Translations under genes and position numbers: made by a program
NCBI GenBank assembly: GCA_006503475.1
Contig: RSEH01000103.1
Location: forward strand, 62,001 to 126,000
Length of the DNA: 64,000 bases
From: Stentor roeselii
Lineage: Eukaryota; Ciliophora; Heterotrichea; Heterotrichida; Stentoridae
Direction of reading: 5' to 3'
The notes under the pieces: model-generated
Told to the model about the DNA's origin: nothing
Database searches by the model: none
Seen by the model: only the letters and a program-made list of their open reading frames with translations
In this document: positions 29,598 through 38,440 of the stretch, in pieces
Position numbering within the stretch: position 1 is the stretch's first letter
Layout of the letters: the number at the start of each line of letters is the position of its first letter

Positions 29598-32500
29598 ATG
29601 GGATCGTGTGTAGGAATGAACCGAAAGACTCAAGTTCGAATCGTAAACAACGGCAAAAGATTCGTCGACGAAGGCCAACTAATGGACCGTCTAACCGAGC
29701 AACAAGTGAAAACTCTTCGAGACATATTCAACAAAATCCGTTCAACTTCCACAGGTCTAGACAAAAAAGGCATGCTCTTAATATTCCCAGCTCTAAAAAC
29801 CTTTCCACAAGCAGTGATAACAAAATGCTTCCAGCTCTTCACAAGAGACTCAAACCAAATCGAGTTCCGAACTTTCTGCATCATCATCTCAAAACTTCTC
29901 CTTTCAACAAAAGAAGACCAGTCCGAGTTCGTCTTCGAGTTGTTCGACTGCGACAATGACGGACAGTTGAAAGAATCAGAACTTGACATTTTTCTCAAAA
30001 CTCAAGAATTGTTCCTAAGAAAATATTCAGAAAACTCTTCTGAAAACTTCAAACAACACAAGCAAAAATTCCAAAGTATTCCTGTTTTAAAGAAGGAATT
30101 TATAGACTGGTCTTTAAGAAACATCGAACTCAGTGATTTGCTGAAACCTTTCGAAATCATTCCTTCAGCTCTAACAGAAAAACAAGTGATTTCAGCGAAA
30201 ATGCTGAATTCAGAAAAAACTGCTGGGGAAGTAGTTTTTTTGATCAGTCAAGAATGGTGGGTGGCTTGGAAGATGTATGTTAGATTTCAACAGGATATTG
30301 ATGAAGACTACGAGATCAGCATTAATAACTTCGCTTCTATCGAGCCGAAGAATAGAACGAAACCTTTTGCATTAGGTGACCGTCCCATTGAAATTTTTAA
30401 CAACAACCTTTTAGTTGATGAGAGGTTGAAGAAGAATTTAAAGGAAAACACGGATTTTATCGTGATTAAAAAAGATGTCTGGGAGCAACTTCTTGCTTGG
30501 TACGGCGGAGGACCTACCATCGCTCGAAAAGTGATTGAAGAGAAAGGCAGACTGGTGATCGACTACTACCCTTTGATTTTCACCGTCATTCCTGTGGATA
30601 AAAACGGTGTCACTCAGTTTGAACGGAAAAAAAACTTGATGGTCAACAAGAACTGCCTGATGAGGGAACTTTTAGAACTTTGCAGTAAACTTTTCGAGAA
30701 AACGAAAGAACTTTCACGTATTCTCTATCAACGCAATGGGGCTTGGGACCATCTCATCAACCCTGAAGGAAAAGTATCTCCTCTTCTGGCAGATGGAAGT
30801 GAATTACTCCTTGAAACTGCTTTTATTGAAAAAAACGTGCAGATCTGGCCTACTGAAAAGAAAGAAAAAGTCAAAGCTGGTAGTGAAACTTCTGCAAATG
30901 ACACAGGTCCTCAAGTCGCTCCTGAGCCGAAAAAAGCTGAAAAAACGATTCCAAAGCTTACAAATTCTGTGATTCCAGGAATTTCAGGTCTAGCGAACTT
31001 AGGGAACACTTGTTATTTAAACTCGGTTCTTCAGTCATTGCTTCATACTCCAATGTTCGAGCAATTTTTCATCCGCGAGTCGATTTTTTCTTATTTAAAC
31101 GCGTCTTTCAAAGGAGACACCCTGGCAGTCGACCTGAACCTTCTTGCGCGAGAAATGTTTTTAAGCAAAAACTCGAAAGTTATTCCAAAAAAGTTTCATA
31201 AAAAGTTCGTAAAACGCTTTCCGATGTATGAAGGGACTTCTCAGCATGATGCTCATGAATGTTTGAGTCTTATTCTTAACACCCTGCATGAAGAACTCAG
31301 CAGACAAGGCGAAGGCAAAGCGAATGAAACTTGCACTTTAGAAAATCCTGAAGATAAAAGTATTGAAATAATAAAAGCTGATGAACAGTGGAAGTCCTTG
31401 CAAGGTAGCATCGGCTCTCCTATTTCAGATGTTTGTGGAGGGCAAACTCGAAGGACTCTTACTTGTGAAAACTGCGGGTATAAAAAGGTGTTGTTTGAAG
31501 TTTTTTATAATTTGAGTGTTCCTGTCCCTGCTTCTATGGAAATCGTCATCATGGCAACTGTCGTGTTCAAAAAACGAAAAGCTCTGCAGATTGGAATCTT
31601 TATCAATAAGTTCTTGAAAATCACGGATTTAATGCAGGAAATCGCAAATCTTTCTGGACTCAGTAAGGAAAAACTTCTTCTCTGCTTTTTTTACTCAGGG
31701 TCACCAGTGATAGCTTTAAGAAACAACGAAAATGATCCTATTTTTCGTAGGATCAGGGAAAATTCAAATGTTTTTGTATTTGAGGTGATAACAACTCTAG
31801 AAGAATCAGAAAGTTTAGGAAAAAAATGGGCACCTTATGGAAATTCTTTATCTAGTTTTAAAGAAGGGGATCATGTAGACGTGCATTTAAACAAAGAGTG
31901 GAAAACAGGAAAAATCAAAGTGGTCCAAGAAAAGAGTTTCGTTGTAGACTTGGACTATGAAGACAAAGTAGATATTTTTACCTCTGTGGACCTGGCGCAT
32001 TTCAGGGCTCACACTGTTTTCGAGAATCCTAAGATTTTACATATTCATATTTACCATCAGATGTCAAGGAATGGGAAGGTCGAATGCATGGGCTTTCCAA
32101 ATATCATATCAATTGGAAACTGGTACACTTATAAGGACTTAACGGCTCATGTAAAGGAAATCATCGAACCTTTTCGACTTAAAAAGACAGAACCTTGCGA
32201 GTATAGTCTTCGACTCATTGAAAATATGACTTTTAAATGCGCGATTTGTAAAAAATGTGACGGCTGTTTAATGCCTGATGATAAAAACAACTTACTTACA
32301 ATGGAAGCGAATTCAGTTGCTGTCCTTTGGGATGATGGAGGATTTTACCAGGAATTAAGTGTTCATCAATCTGTTGCGAATGTTGAAGAAAAGACGAAAA
32401 AACAACCGATTGATATAAGTGAATGTTTTAACTCATTTACAAATGTAGAAAAAGTTGATCTTGAATGCGAAAAATGCAAACACAAGGTGCACAAGACACT

Positions 32501-32930
32501 TGTAGATATTTGGAGAGTTCCTGATATTTTAATTCTTTGTCTTGTGCGATTCGCTTATCACAACGGGTCCCTTGATAAGATTGACCAAGCAGTAAACTTT
32601 CCTTTTTACGCTTTAGACATATCACAATGGGTGAAAAGTGTAGAAACTAGTGGCGGGATGACTTTAAGCACGACATCATTACAAAACGCTTACGATTTAT
32701 ACTCAGTCATCCAGCATTCAGGAAGTATCGAAGCTGGTCACTACACAACTCTAATAAAAGTCGCGAATCAAGAGGATTCGATGTGGGTGTCTCTCGACGA
32801 CGGTACTGCAACAGTGATTAAAGAAGACCCGGAATCCGCCTCAATGATGCAAAACGCTTATATGTTATTTTACAAGCGACGGAAACTTTCATCGAGTAGT
32901 GTGATTAATTTAATAGGGAATTGTGCTTAA
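29598..32930 (+). CDS. USP32-like ubiquitin-specific protease with EF-hand and DUSP domain
   Basis: The 1110-residue protein begins MGSCVGMN, a likely myristoylation (Gly2) and palmitoylation (Cys4) signal. An EF-hand helix-loop-helix region ends in LFDCDNDGQLKESELDIFL (about 113-131). A DUSP-like domain follows (EWWVAWKMYVRFQQD; VWEQLLAWYGGGP). The USP catalytic domain starts at about 462 with NLGNTCYLNSVLQSLL, catalytic C472, and ends with the His box IEAGHYTTL (H1048) and YMLFYKRR. A ubiquitin-like insert and CxxC pairs (CENCGYK, CAICKKC, CEKCKHK) lie between. The EF-hand + DUSP + USP order is that of USP32, a membrane-bound deubiquitinase of the Golgi/endolysosome. Human USP32 is held by C-terminal prenylation; here the lipid signal is N-terminal. 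The stop directly abuts that of the next gene. Confidence 0.9.
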   Translation: MGSCVGMNRKTQVRIVNNGKRFVDEGQLMDRLTEQQVKTLRDIFNKIRSTSTGLDKKGMLLIFPALKTFPQAVITKCFQLFTRDSNQIEFRTFCIIISKLLLSTKEDQSEFVFELFDCDNDGQLKESELDIFLKTQELFLRKYSENSSENFKQHKQKFQSIPVLKKEFIDWSLRNIELSDLLKPFEIIPSALTEKQVISAKMLNSEKTAGEVVFLISQEWWVAWKMYVRFQQDIDEDYEISINNFASIEPKNRTKPFALGDRPIEIFNNNLLVDERLKKNLKENTDFIVIKKDVWEQLLAWYGGGPTIARKVIEEKGRLVIDYYPLIFTVIPVDKNGVTQFERKKNLMVNKNCLMRELLELCSKLFEKTKELSRILYQRNGAWDHLINPEGKVSPLLADGSELLLETAFIEKNVQIWPTEKKEKVKAGSETSANDTGPQVAPEPKKAEKTIPKLTNSVIPGISGLANLGNTCYLNSVLQSLLHTPMFEQFFIRESIFSYLNASFKGDTLAVDLNLLAREMFLSKNSKVIPKKFHKKFVKRFPMYEGTSQHDAHECLSLILNTLHEELSRQGEGKANETCTLENPEDKSIEIIKADEQWKSLQGSIGSPISDVCGGQTRRTLTCENCGYKKVLFEVFYNLSVPVPASMEIVIMATVVFKKRKALQIGIFINKFLKITDLMQEIANLSGLSKEKLLLCFFYSGSPVIALRNNENDPIFRRIRENSNVFVFEVITTLEESESLGKKWAPYGNSLSSFKEGDHVDVHLNKEWKTGKIKVVQEKSFVVDLDYEDKVDIFTSVDLAHFRAHTVFENPKILHIHIYHQMSRNGKVECMGFPNIISIGNWYTYKDLTAHVKEIIEPFRLKKTEPCEYSLRLIENMTFKCAICKKCDGCLMPDDKNNLLTMEANSVAVLWDDGGFYQELSVHQSVANVEEKTKKQPIDISECFNSFTNVEKVDLECEKCKHKVHKTLVDIWRVPDILILCLVRFAYHNGSLDKIDQAVNFPFYALDISQWVKSVETSGGMTLSTTSLQNAYDLYSVIQHSGSIEAGHYTTLIKVANQEDSMWVSLDDGTATVIKEDPESASMMQNAYMLFYKRRKLSSSSVINLIGNCA

Positions 32931-35900
32931 TTATTTTGGCAGTTTAAGAATAGGTCTCTTGACTATCTTTTGAACATTTTCTGATATACGTCTGTCTGAC
33001 TTTCCTAAGACTGGAGAGTTTATCAGAGCTGAAGACCCGGGGGTGAAGTCTTCAAAGTTTAATTTATTGGAATAAGGGACTTGAAGAGTTGAAACTTTTA
33101 AAGTATGTGAATGGTTCAGCAAAGGTCGCCCATTGAACCTCGCCATTGACAGGACTCGATCGCCGATAATCTTAAAAATCTCAGAATGGTTCGATTTGCT
33201 GATTTTTCGGTCAAGGACTCCTAACATGTGAAGAATATGTTGAAGAATTCCTTCACAGGCGTAATAAGTCAGTTCTTGTCTTTTAACACCCTCTGCAAGA
33301 TTCGTGATTTTTTTTTCATTTTCCAAGATTTCATGATTTAAGTCGTCAGGATTTAGTTCTGAATTATAAGACTTGCTTTCTTTTTGTCTTAAAAAAGCGA
33401 GTTTGACCTCTAAAGCGTCTTTTTGACCTTTTAGGTCTTTTAACTTGTCATCAAGCTTTGAACGTGATGCGGATAAATCGTCTTTCCTTTCAAGTTGCCA
33501 GATGATTGAAGTCAGGTCTTGTGGACTTGAGATGCTTGCAACTGTCTGAAGTTTTTGAATGATTTTCTCGAAGTTTAAGATTTTTTCTTCAAGGACCTGC
33601 TTCAGCTTCTGAATTTTTTTTAAAGTTGCTTGACGTTCTTTCAGCCTTCCTAAAAAGAAACTTTCAGAACGAGGAGGGTGTTGAACGTTGATGAGATTCG
33701 CACGTTTTGACTCTCCTGAAAGAAGAGTTTCTTTTATACTCGCTTTGAATGAGAACTGCTCGACCACCCGGTCCAAGGTGTTTTCTTGGATTTTTATTTT
33801 ATCTTGAAACCACTTCTCGAACTCAGTGATTTGAGTGTCAAGAGTTTCTTTTTCTTCTTCAAAAATACGAATTTCTGCCTTTTCCGACTCGATCAGGGTG
33901 TTAATGTTTTGGATTCCTTTTTCCAGTCCTTTTTCCCATAATTCATTCCTGGCAGAGTTTTTGAAGCAACATGAGATAATAGTTTCAAGTCGTTTACTCT
34001 CTACTTCAGCTTTATTGATTTTTTCATAGATTTTTTCCATTCTTTTTTTCATGAACTCGATTTTTTCACTGATTTCTTTCGACTCCTTCATCTTGTCTTC
34101 ACTTTTCGCAATTTGACTTTTGAGGCTTTCAAGTTGCAGAGTTCTTGTGCGAGTTTCATTGACAAGTTTATTAAAACAGGTCTGAAGTTCATTATTTTCT
34201 TTTTTCTTTTTCAAGATCTCGAAGTTGGAGTAATCTGAAACCTTTGCTCCAACTTTCAATAAAACATTAGCAGGTGTCAGTTCTTTAAACATCAAGTCAA
34301 AGTTAAAGTCAATCTTGCACTTTTTGTTGATATTTTCACTTGAAGCCCCTCGTGTCATTTGCTTTCCAAGAAAAGACTCATTGATAGGGTTAAGTTGAAT
34401 TGTTGTGTTCAAAGGAGGTAAAGAGTCATGCCAGATCCCAGCGGCTTTAACAAATGCGGAGACTGAGCGATCTTGAAAGTCCTGTTGAAGATTTGCAGAG
34501 CTTCTTGATTTCTTCGAAGGAACGAAACGTTTTCTTGCTTTTAACCTTGCGTCTCTGATGATTTTCAAGGTCGTTACAGCCATTTCATTGTCATGCTGGT
34601 GATTTAGCTCAACAGCATTGAACACCCCGACGATTTGAGAGAAGTCCGAGTAGACATCAAGTGAGCACCAAGGAAATTGTATCCAAATCCATCTTTTATA
34701 ACAAAAAAGTTCTTTTTTCATCTTTTTTCTCATCATCGCTCGAGAAAAGCTCTGGTTTTGCTCTTCTTCATCATTGCGAATCACTGAATCTTTCAAGAAG
34801 TTCCAAGCTTTTTTGTTCTCGAAAGTGATCTGCTCGTCTTTTCGCAGAGGATTTATGATCGTCGTGTTGATCAGGCCTGGTAAAAGCATGATTTCTTCGT
34901 ACAATGTCAGTTCTTTCACCTCGTTTACCTTCTTTAAAGGAGGATGGCGGAATTCACAGATAGAGGCAGGTTCGAAAATTGAAAATTCTTTGAAAAATCG
35001 GCAGAGTTGGACTAAAATAATGAAAATTTCTTGATTACTTGGATTGTGCTGCTCTACAAAATGCTCGAGGGTCTTGTTGTACTCTTGCACTGGGTCAAAG
35101 TGATGCTCGAATAAAAGGTTCCAACATCTGATCAGCTCTAGACGGTTCTGAGGACTGTACATTATGAAAAAGACTTCTAGCGATGTGAGGCAGTCCTTTA
35201 GAGAAAGCCATTCTTTTAGTTCTTTGTAATGGTAAATTCGCTCTTGCACTGATTTTATTGATACTTTTCTTAGGCTAAAGTGCTCCAAGATGTCGAAACG
35301 AAGATGGGACAGTTGAAGGATGAACCGGGAAATAATCACCTTGCTGAATATGTCAGACTTGAACAGAAATAAAGACTCGCAGGTAAAAAAACAGATGCTG
35401 AAAACTTCTAGAACTTGAATCACTGACTCTGAATGAGAACATAAAGATTTTAGGTCGTCGATGCCGAGACCACATCGTGATATTGCCAAGTAACCAAGAA
35501 CTTTCAATACAATACTTCTTTGAGGAGTTTGGTCTATGAAGAACTGCACGATTACTTCAAATAATCCTTCAATGTCCTCACATTTTTTAATCGATTCTAG
35601 AGGAAGACTGGGAAAGTTCTTGTTTTTAATCAATGAAAAATGAAGCACCAGGTTTAAAAAAAGAGGATTTTCACAAGATTTTGATTGAAAAACGAATTTT
35701 TTCAGTTGATTAATTTCGTTTTTATTTCTAGAAACCCGTCGCAGGTACTTTTCAATAACTTCTATTTTTTTCTCATTATCCAGTCCAGAAATAAAGACCT
35801 GTTGTTTCACTTTATTTGAAAGATAGTTAAAACATCGAGAATTCCTGTTACATGAGATGATTACCCGTATATTATCAGGAAGATCACTGGGAAGCCACTC

Positions 35901-36461
35901 AGGAAGTTCTTCTCTTCCAGTAGATTCCTTAAGTTTATCAACAGAGTCAATCACAATAATAATAAATTTTCTAAAGACTTGTGAAGACTGCTGCTTTAAA
36001 TTCGCCATTTCCATCCATAACTTGAAGTTGATTCTAAGATGATCTTCAATTGTGTTGACCTTCTGCGGCAGATGATAAAACTCCTGATTTTTTATTACTC
36101 TTAACTCATTGTAAATCGAGTAAAGTAGAAACTCGTAGGAAGTGTCGTTTGGAGTGATTCGCGAAAAACGGACTATGAAAAAATCGTTGTCTAACTTGTG
36201 AGAACTTTTGTGACTCTGGATCCAGTGAGAGATCAAAGAAGACTTTCCACTTCCAGGGTCTCCTGTTATTAAGATTGGAAGGTTTTCAGCTTCTCCTGCC
36301 TCGGTTTTGTAGTCTTCGTGTGAGATGAGTGTGTCGATTTCTTGTAAATAGCCTTCAAAACCGATTATTTCATCACTTTGACAGGATTTTAAGTAACTTT
36401 TGTGGATCTTTCTGTGTAAGTTGTACCTGGATTGCTCTTTTATATTCAGACTTGCGTTCAT
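32931..36461 (-). CDS. STAND (NACHT-like) NTPase with long C-terminal coiled coil
   Basis: The 1176-residue protein has a P-loop GDPGSGKSS (67-75), a Walker B strand KFIIIVIDSVDKL (about 173-186), a sensor-like RVIISCNRNSR, and then helical winged-helix-like sequence (LKVLGYLAISRCGLGIDDL), as in STAND NTPases. The closest layout I recall is the NTPase core of nephrocystin-3 or TEP1. The middle (about 300-640) is helical. From about 740 to 1090 it is a coiled coil (KSQIAKSEDKMKESKEISEK and similar). NPHP3 has its coiled coil before the NTPase and TPRs after; here the order is reversed and TPRs are not seen, so this may be a separate family. A ciliary role is inference. Its start codon is 45 bp from the CEP70-like gene. 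Confidence 0.75.
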   Translation of the reverse strand: MNASLNIKEQSRYNLHRKIHKSYLKSCQSDEIIGFEGYLQEIDTLISHEDYKTEAGEAENLPILITGDPGSGKSSLISHWIQSHKSSHKLDNDFFIVRFSRITPNDTSYEFLLYSIYNELRVIKNQEFYHLPQKVNTIEDHLRINFKLWMEMANLKQQSSQVFRKFIIIVIDSVDKLKESTGREELPEWLPSDLPDNIRVIISCNRNSRCFNYLSNKVKQQVFISGLDNEKKIEVIEKYLRRVSRNKNEINQLKKFVFQSKSCENPLFLNLVLHFSLIKNKNFPSLPLESIKKCEDIEGLFEVIVQFFIDQTPQRSIVLKVLGYLAISRCGLGIDDLKSLCSHSESVIQVLEVFSICFFTCESLFLFKSDIFSKVIISRFILQLSHLRFDILEHFSLRKVSIKSVQERIYHYKELKEWLSLKDCLTSLEVFFIMYSPQNRLELIRCWNLLFEHHFDPVQEYNKTLEHFVEQHNPSNQEIFIILVQLCRFFKEFSIFEPASICEFRHPPLKKVNEVKELTLYEEIMLLPGLINTTIINPLRKDEQITFENKKAWNFLKDSVIRNDEEEQNQSFSRAMMRKKMKKELFCYKRWIWIQFPWCSLDVYSDFSQIVGVFNAVELNHQHDNEMAVTTLKIIRDARLKARKRFVPSKKSRSSANLQQDFQDRSVSAFVKAAGIWHDSLPPLNTTIQLNPINESFLGKQMTRGASSENINKKCKIDFNFDLMFKELTPANVLLKVGAKVSDYSNFEILKKKKENNELQTCFNKLVNETRTRTLQLESLKSQIAKSEDKMKESKEISEKIEFMKKRMEKIYEKINKAEVESKRLETIISCCFKNSARNELWEKGLEKGIQNINTLIESEKAEIRIFEEEKETLDTQITEFEKWFQDKIKIQENTLDRVVEQFSFKASIKETLLSGESKRANLINVQHPPRSESFFLGRLKERQATLKKIQKLKQVLEEKILNFEKIIQKLQTVASISSPQDLTSIIWQLERKDDLSASRSKLDDKLKDLKGQKDALEVKLAFLRQKESKSYNSELNPDDLNHEILENEKKITNLAEGVKRQELTYYACEGILQHILHMLGVLDRKISKSNHSEIFKIIGDRVLSMARFNGRPLLNHSHTLKVSTLQVPYSNKLNFEDFTPGSSALINSPVLGKSDRRISENVQKIVKRPILKLPK

Positions 36462-36506
36462 TGCTTGATTATTAAGTAATTAGGAACTTCACATTTCTTA
36501 TTTTAA
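36462..36506. promoter_or_regulatory. 45-bp divergent spacer (STAND NTPase / CEP70-like)
   Basis: Only 45 bp separate the two start codons. It holds TTGATTATTAAGTAATTAGG on the plus strand and ends TTATTTTAA before the plus-strand ATG. Both promoters must overlap here or reach into the coding regions. Confidence 0.5.
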
Positions 36507-37946
36507 ATGGATACTTTGAACCTGCATGAAGAAGACCCGTCGGTTTTTGATAACTTTATTCATCGTAATACGAGAACTGAGATTAGTAACTTTGAAGGAT
36601 CTTTTCGGCCTTGCTTGTTTAGTAGAATTGAGTCCAGTTCTTCTTTTGAAAGCTCTTTCGAAAATTCAGGAGATAATTTCAGTGAAATCATTAAAGAAGA
36701 GAGACCGCTAAGCAAGTCTTACAAACCAGACTCAGTCCTCAAGACATCATTTCTAACAGAAAGACCAAACTCCCCAAGTTTTAAAGAATTCGATGCCCGC
36801 AACACAGAAAAAGATTTTTTAGGTACTTTCAAAGAAATCCTTCCAAAATTCGAAGGCAACCTTGACAAAAGCGATGCAAAACCAAAAGAAAAGTCAGAAT
36901 CATTCGAAAAAGTTGTAAAACACGACGATTTTTCAAAAGACGTCGTAAAAATCGACGGGCATCACTTTATGTTCAAAAAAGGCAACAACGAGATCGAAAA
37001 AGAAGCTCAAGACGACAAGTTCCTAACATTAATCGACATCATTTCCCAAAAAGACGACGAAATCAAAGACCTAAGGACTCAAGTAATTGAAAAAGAAAAG
37101 GAAATCAGCGAAAACTCTCTAAAAATGCGAGCAATGCAAGGAAAAATCTTGAAACTCAGTGAAGAAAACAACACCCTTCTTCAAAACCTTGAAATTTCCA
37201 ATGAAAAACTATGCAGGTCTGAAAATAATTCTCAAAAACTTCAAAGCCACTTAAACGAGTTACAAAAAGAACTACAAAGACTAGAAAAAGGAAAAAAAGA
37301 AGACCGTATCCGAAAAATCACTGAAGACCAGCCAAGACCTGAAAAACTTGAAGCGAAAATCAAGGACTTACTATCAGAAACCGATTTTTTAAAGCAAGAG
37401 CTTCAAAAGCGTCCAACAGTTGCACAGTACCAGTCATCAATCTCACGAATCGAGGAGCTAGAAGGAATGCTTTCAAACCGTAAAAAGCCTTTAAAGTCAG
37501 AAAGACCAGAAAGAAGTGATTCTTTAATCCCATCTCTTTTAGAAGTGTTAAAAATAAACAACCCAAGCGAAATCATCCCTTCTGTGAAAAGCCTGAAAAG
37601 TCCTAACGCGAATTCAAAACTCTTCTGTCGAATTTCTTCGTTGATCACAGACTGTGTACCACCAGGGACGTTTAAAGATGGTCCAAAGCATCGAGATGTT
37701 TGGAAGTTTATAAGAAATGTGATGGAAAGTTACATTCAACTTAAGAAAAACGATGATCATCTGGTCATAGCGAAAATACAAGGATGTCTGGGAATTGGTG
37801 AAAATTCAAATGTTTATCAAGAAGTTTTGAAAATTTATAACAGTCTTCATTTCATGGAACTTGTTTTTGATAAACTTAAGTCGAAACTAGGCCTTTCTCC
37901 TCATGTTACTACTGAAGAAGTGGAAAAAGCTGTTGATGATTTATAA
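36507..37946 (+). CDS. coiled-coil protein, CEP70-like at its C-terminus
   Basis: The 479-residue protein has a Ser/acidic-rich, probably disordered N-terminus (about 1-165), a coiled coil (about 170-325; KDLRTQVIEKEKEISENSL and ENNTLLQNLEISNEKL) and a globular-helical C-terminus. The latter contains PSLLEVLKINNPSEIIPSVK and YNSLHFMELVFDKLKSKLGL. These two blocks remind me of the CEP70 signatures around EILEIDDLDAIVPAVKKL and a MNEVYTRLGEM-like helix, so I suggest a CEP70-family centriolar protein, from memory only. CEP70 binds gamma-tubulin and is conserved among ciliated eukaryotes. The gene starts 45 bp from the STAND NTPase and ends 16 bp from the stop of the convergent H2A-like gene. Confidence 0.55.
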   Translation: MDTLNLHEEDPSVFDNFIHRNTRTEISNFEGSFRPCLFSRIESSSSFESSFENSGDNFSEIIKEERPLSKSYKPDSVLKTSFLTERPNSPSFKEFDARNTEKDFLGTFKEILPKFEGNLDKSDAKPKEKSESFEKVVKHDDFSKDVVKIDGHHFMFKKGNNEIEKEAQDDKFLTLIDIISQKDDEIKDLRTQVIEKEKEISENSLKMRAMQGKILKLSEENNTLLQNLEISNEKLCRSENNSQKLQSHLNELQKELQRLEKGKKEDRIRKITEDQPRPEKLEAKIKDLLSETDFLKQELQKRPTVAQYQSSISRIEELEGMLSNRKKPLKSERPERSDSLIPSLLEVLKINNPSEIIPSVKSLKSPNANSKLFCRISSLITDCVPPGTFKDGPKHRDVWKFIRNVMESYIQLKKNDDHLVIAKIQGCLGIGENSNVYQEVLKIYNSLHFMELVFDKLKSKLGLSPHVTTEEVEKAVDDL

Positions 37947-37962
37947 ATTAATTGAGTGAAAA

Positions 37963-38397
37963 TTAATCTATTTCTATTATTTCTTGGAATTTTTTTGGGC
38001 TGTTGTCGAAAATGAAGGGAACTAGGATTTTTGGACCTAATAATTGTTTGAAGACTGGATTTGATTGAAAGATTTTAAAAATGTGGGAAGTTTGGATCTT
38101 TGAATGATTATTTTCTTTGTTGCTGGAGTTTTGAGCTAGGGTAAAAATCTCAGCAGTTAGGGTCTCAAGTGCTACAGAAATAGGCAAGGCAGCTTTTTTA
38201 CTTACCCTTATATCCTTATCACAGGCTTTCATTTGTTTAAGTATTTTACTTATAGGAAAAATCATCTGAGCCTTCGACTTTTCACTTTTTTTCTGAAATT
38301 TTCCAATATTTTCCTCCTCTTCTTTTTCAATCTTATCTTCCTCTTCTATTTCAAAAGCTTCAAGTCCTTCATCTTCCAAATCTTTCTCTGTTCTCAT
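37963..38397 (-). CDS. highly divergent H2A-like histone-fold protein
   Basis: I choose the ATG at 38395-38397, giving 144 residues; the frame is open to 38643 but that part overlaps the next gene. An acidic N-terminal tail (about 8-30, Glu-rich) replaces the basic H2A tail. Residues 43-121 follow the H2A fold in order: AQMIFPISKILKQMKACD (alpha1), IRVSKKAALPISVALETLTA (loop1 and alpha2), HSKIQTSHIFKIFQSN (loop2, alpha3) and VFKQLLG; compare AGLQFPVGRIHRLL, YLAAVLEYLTAEI and NDEELNKLLG of H2A. Of the nucleosome acidic patch, E78 and E83 are kept, while the third helix Glu is T86 and the DEE is NPV (113-115). It may be an H2A variant or a partner in a non-nucleosomal histone-fold pair. Confidence 0.7.
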   Translation of the reverse strand: MRTEKDLEDEGLEAFEIEEEDKIEKEEEENIGKFQKKSEKSKAQMIFPISKILKQMKACDKDIRVSKKAALPISVALETLTAEIFTLAQNSSNKENNHSKIQTSHIFKIFQSNPVFKQLLGPKILVPFIFDNSPKKFQEIIEID

Positions 38398-38440
38398 CTT
38401 TATAAGTGAATCTAAAAATCCTCTAAGGGGGCTTCTAAAT
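38398..38440. promoter_or_regulatory. 43-bp head-to-head spacer (H2A-like / transposase-derived gene)
   Basis: Only 43 bp lie between the chosen start codons. If the minus gene instead began at its furthest codon (38643) the two coding regions would overlap by about 200 bp; the acidic-tail start avoids this. It contains TTTATAAG next to the minus start. Too short for two independent promoters, so shared control is likely. Confidence 0.45.

Noticed and set aside
29335-29613. 92-codon plus-strand ORF upstream of the USP gene
   Set aside because: It crosses the composition switch, ends past the USP start, and its residues simply reflect G/T-rich then C/A-rich DNA.
37360-37648. Minus-strand ORFs inside the CEP70-like gene
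   Set aside because: Shadows of the coding strand with no independent support.
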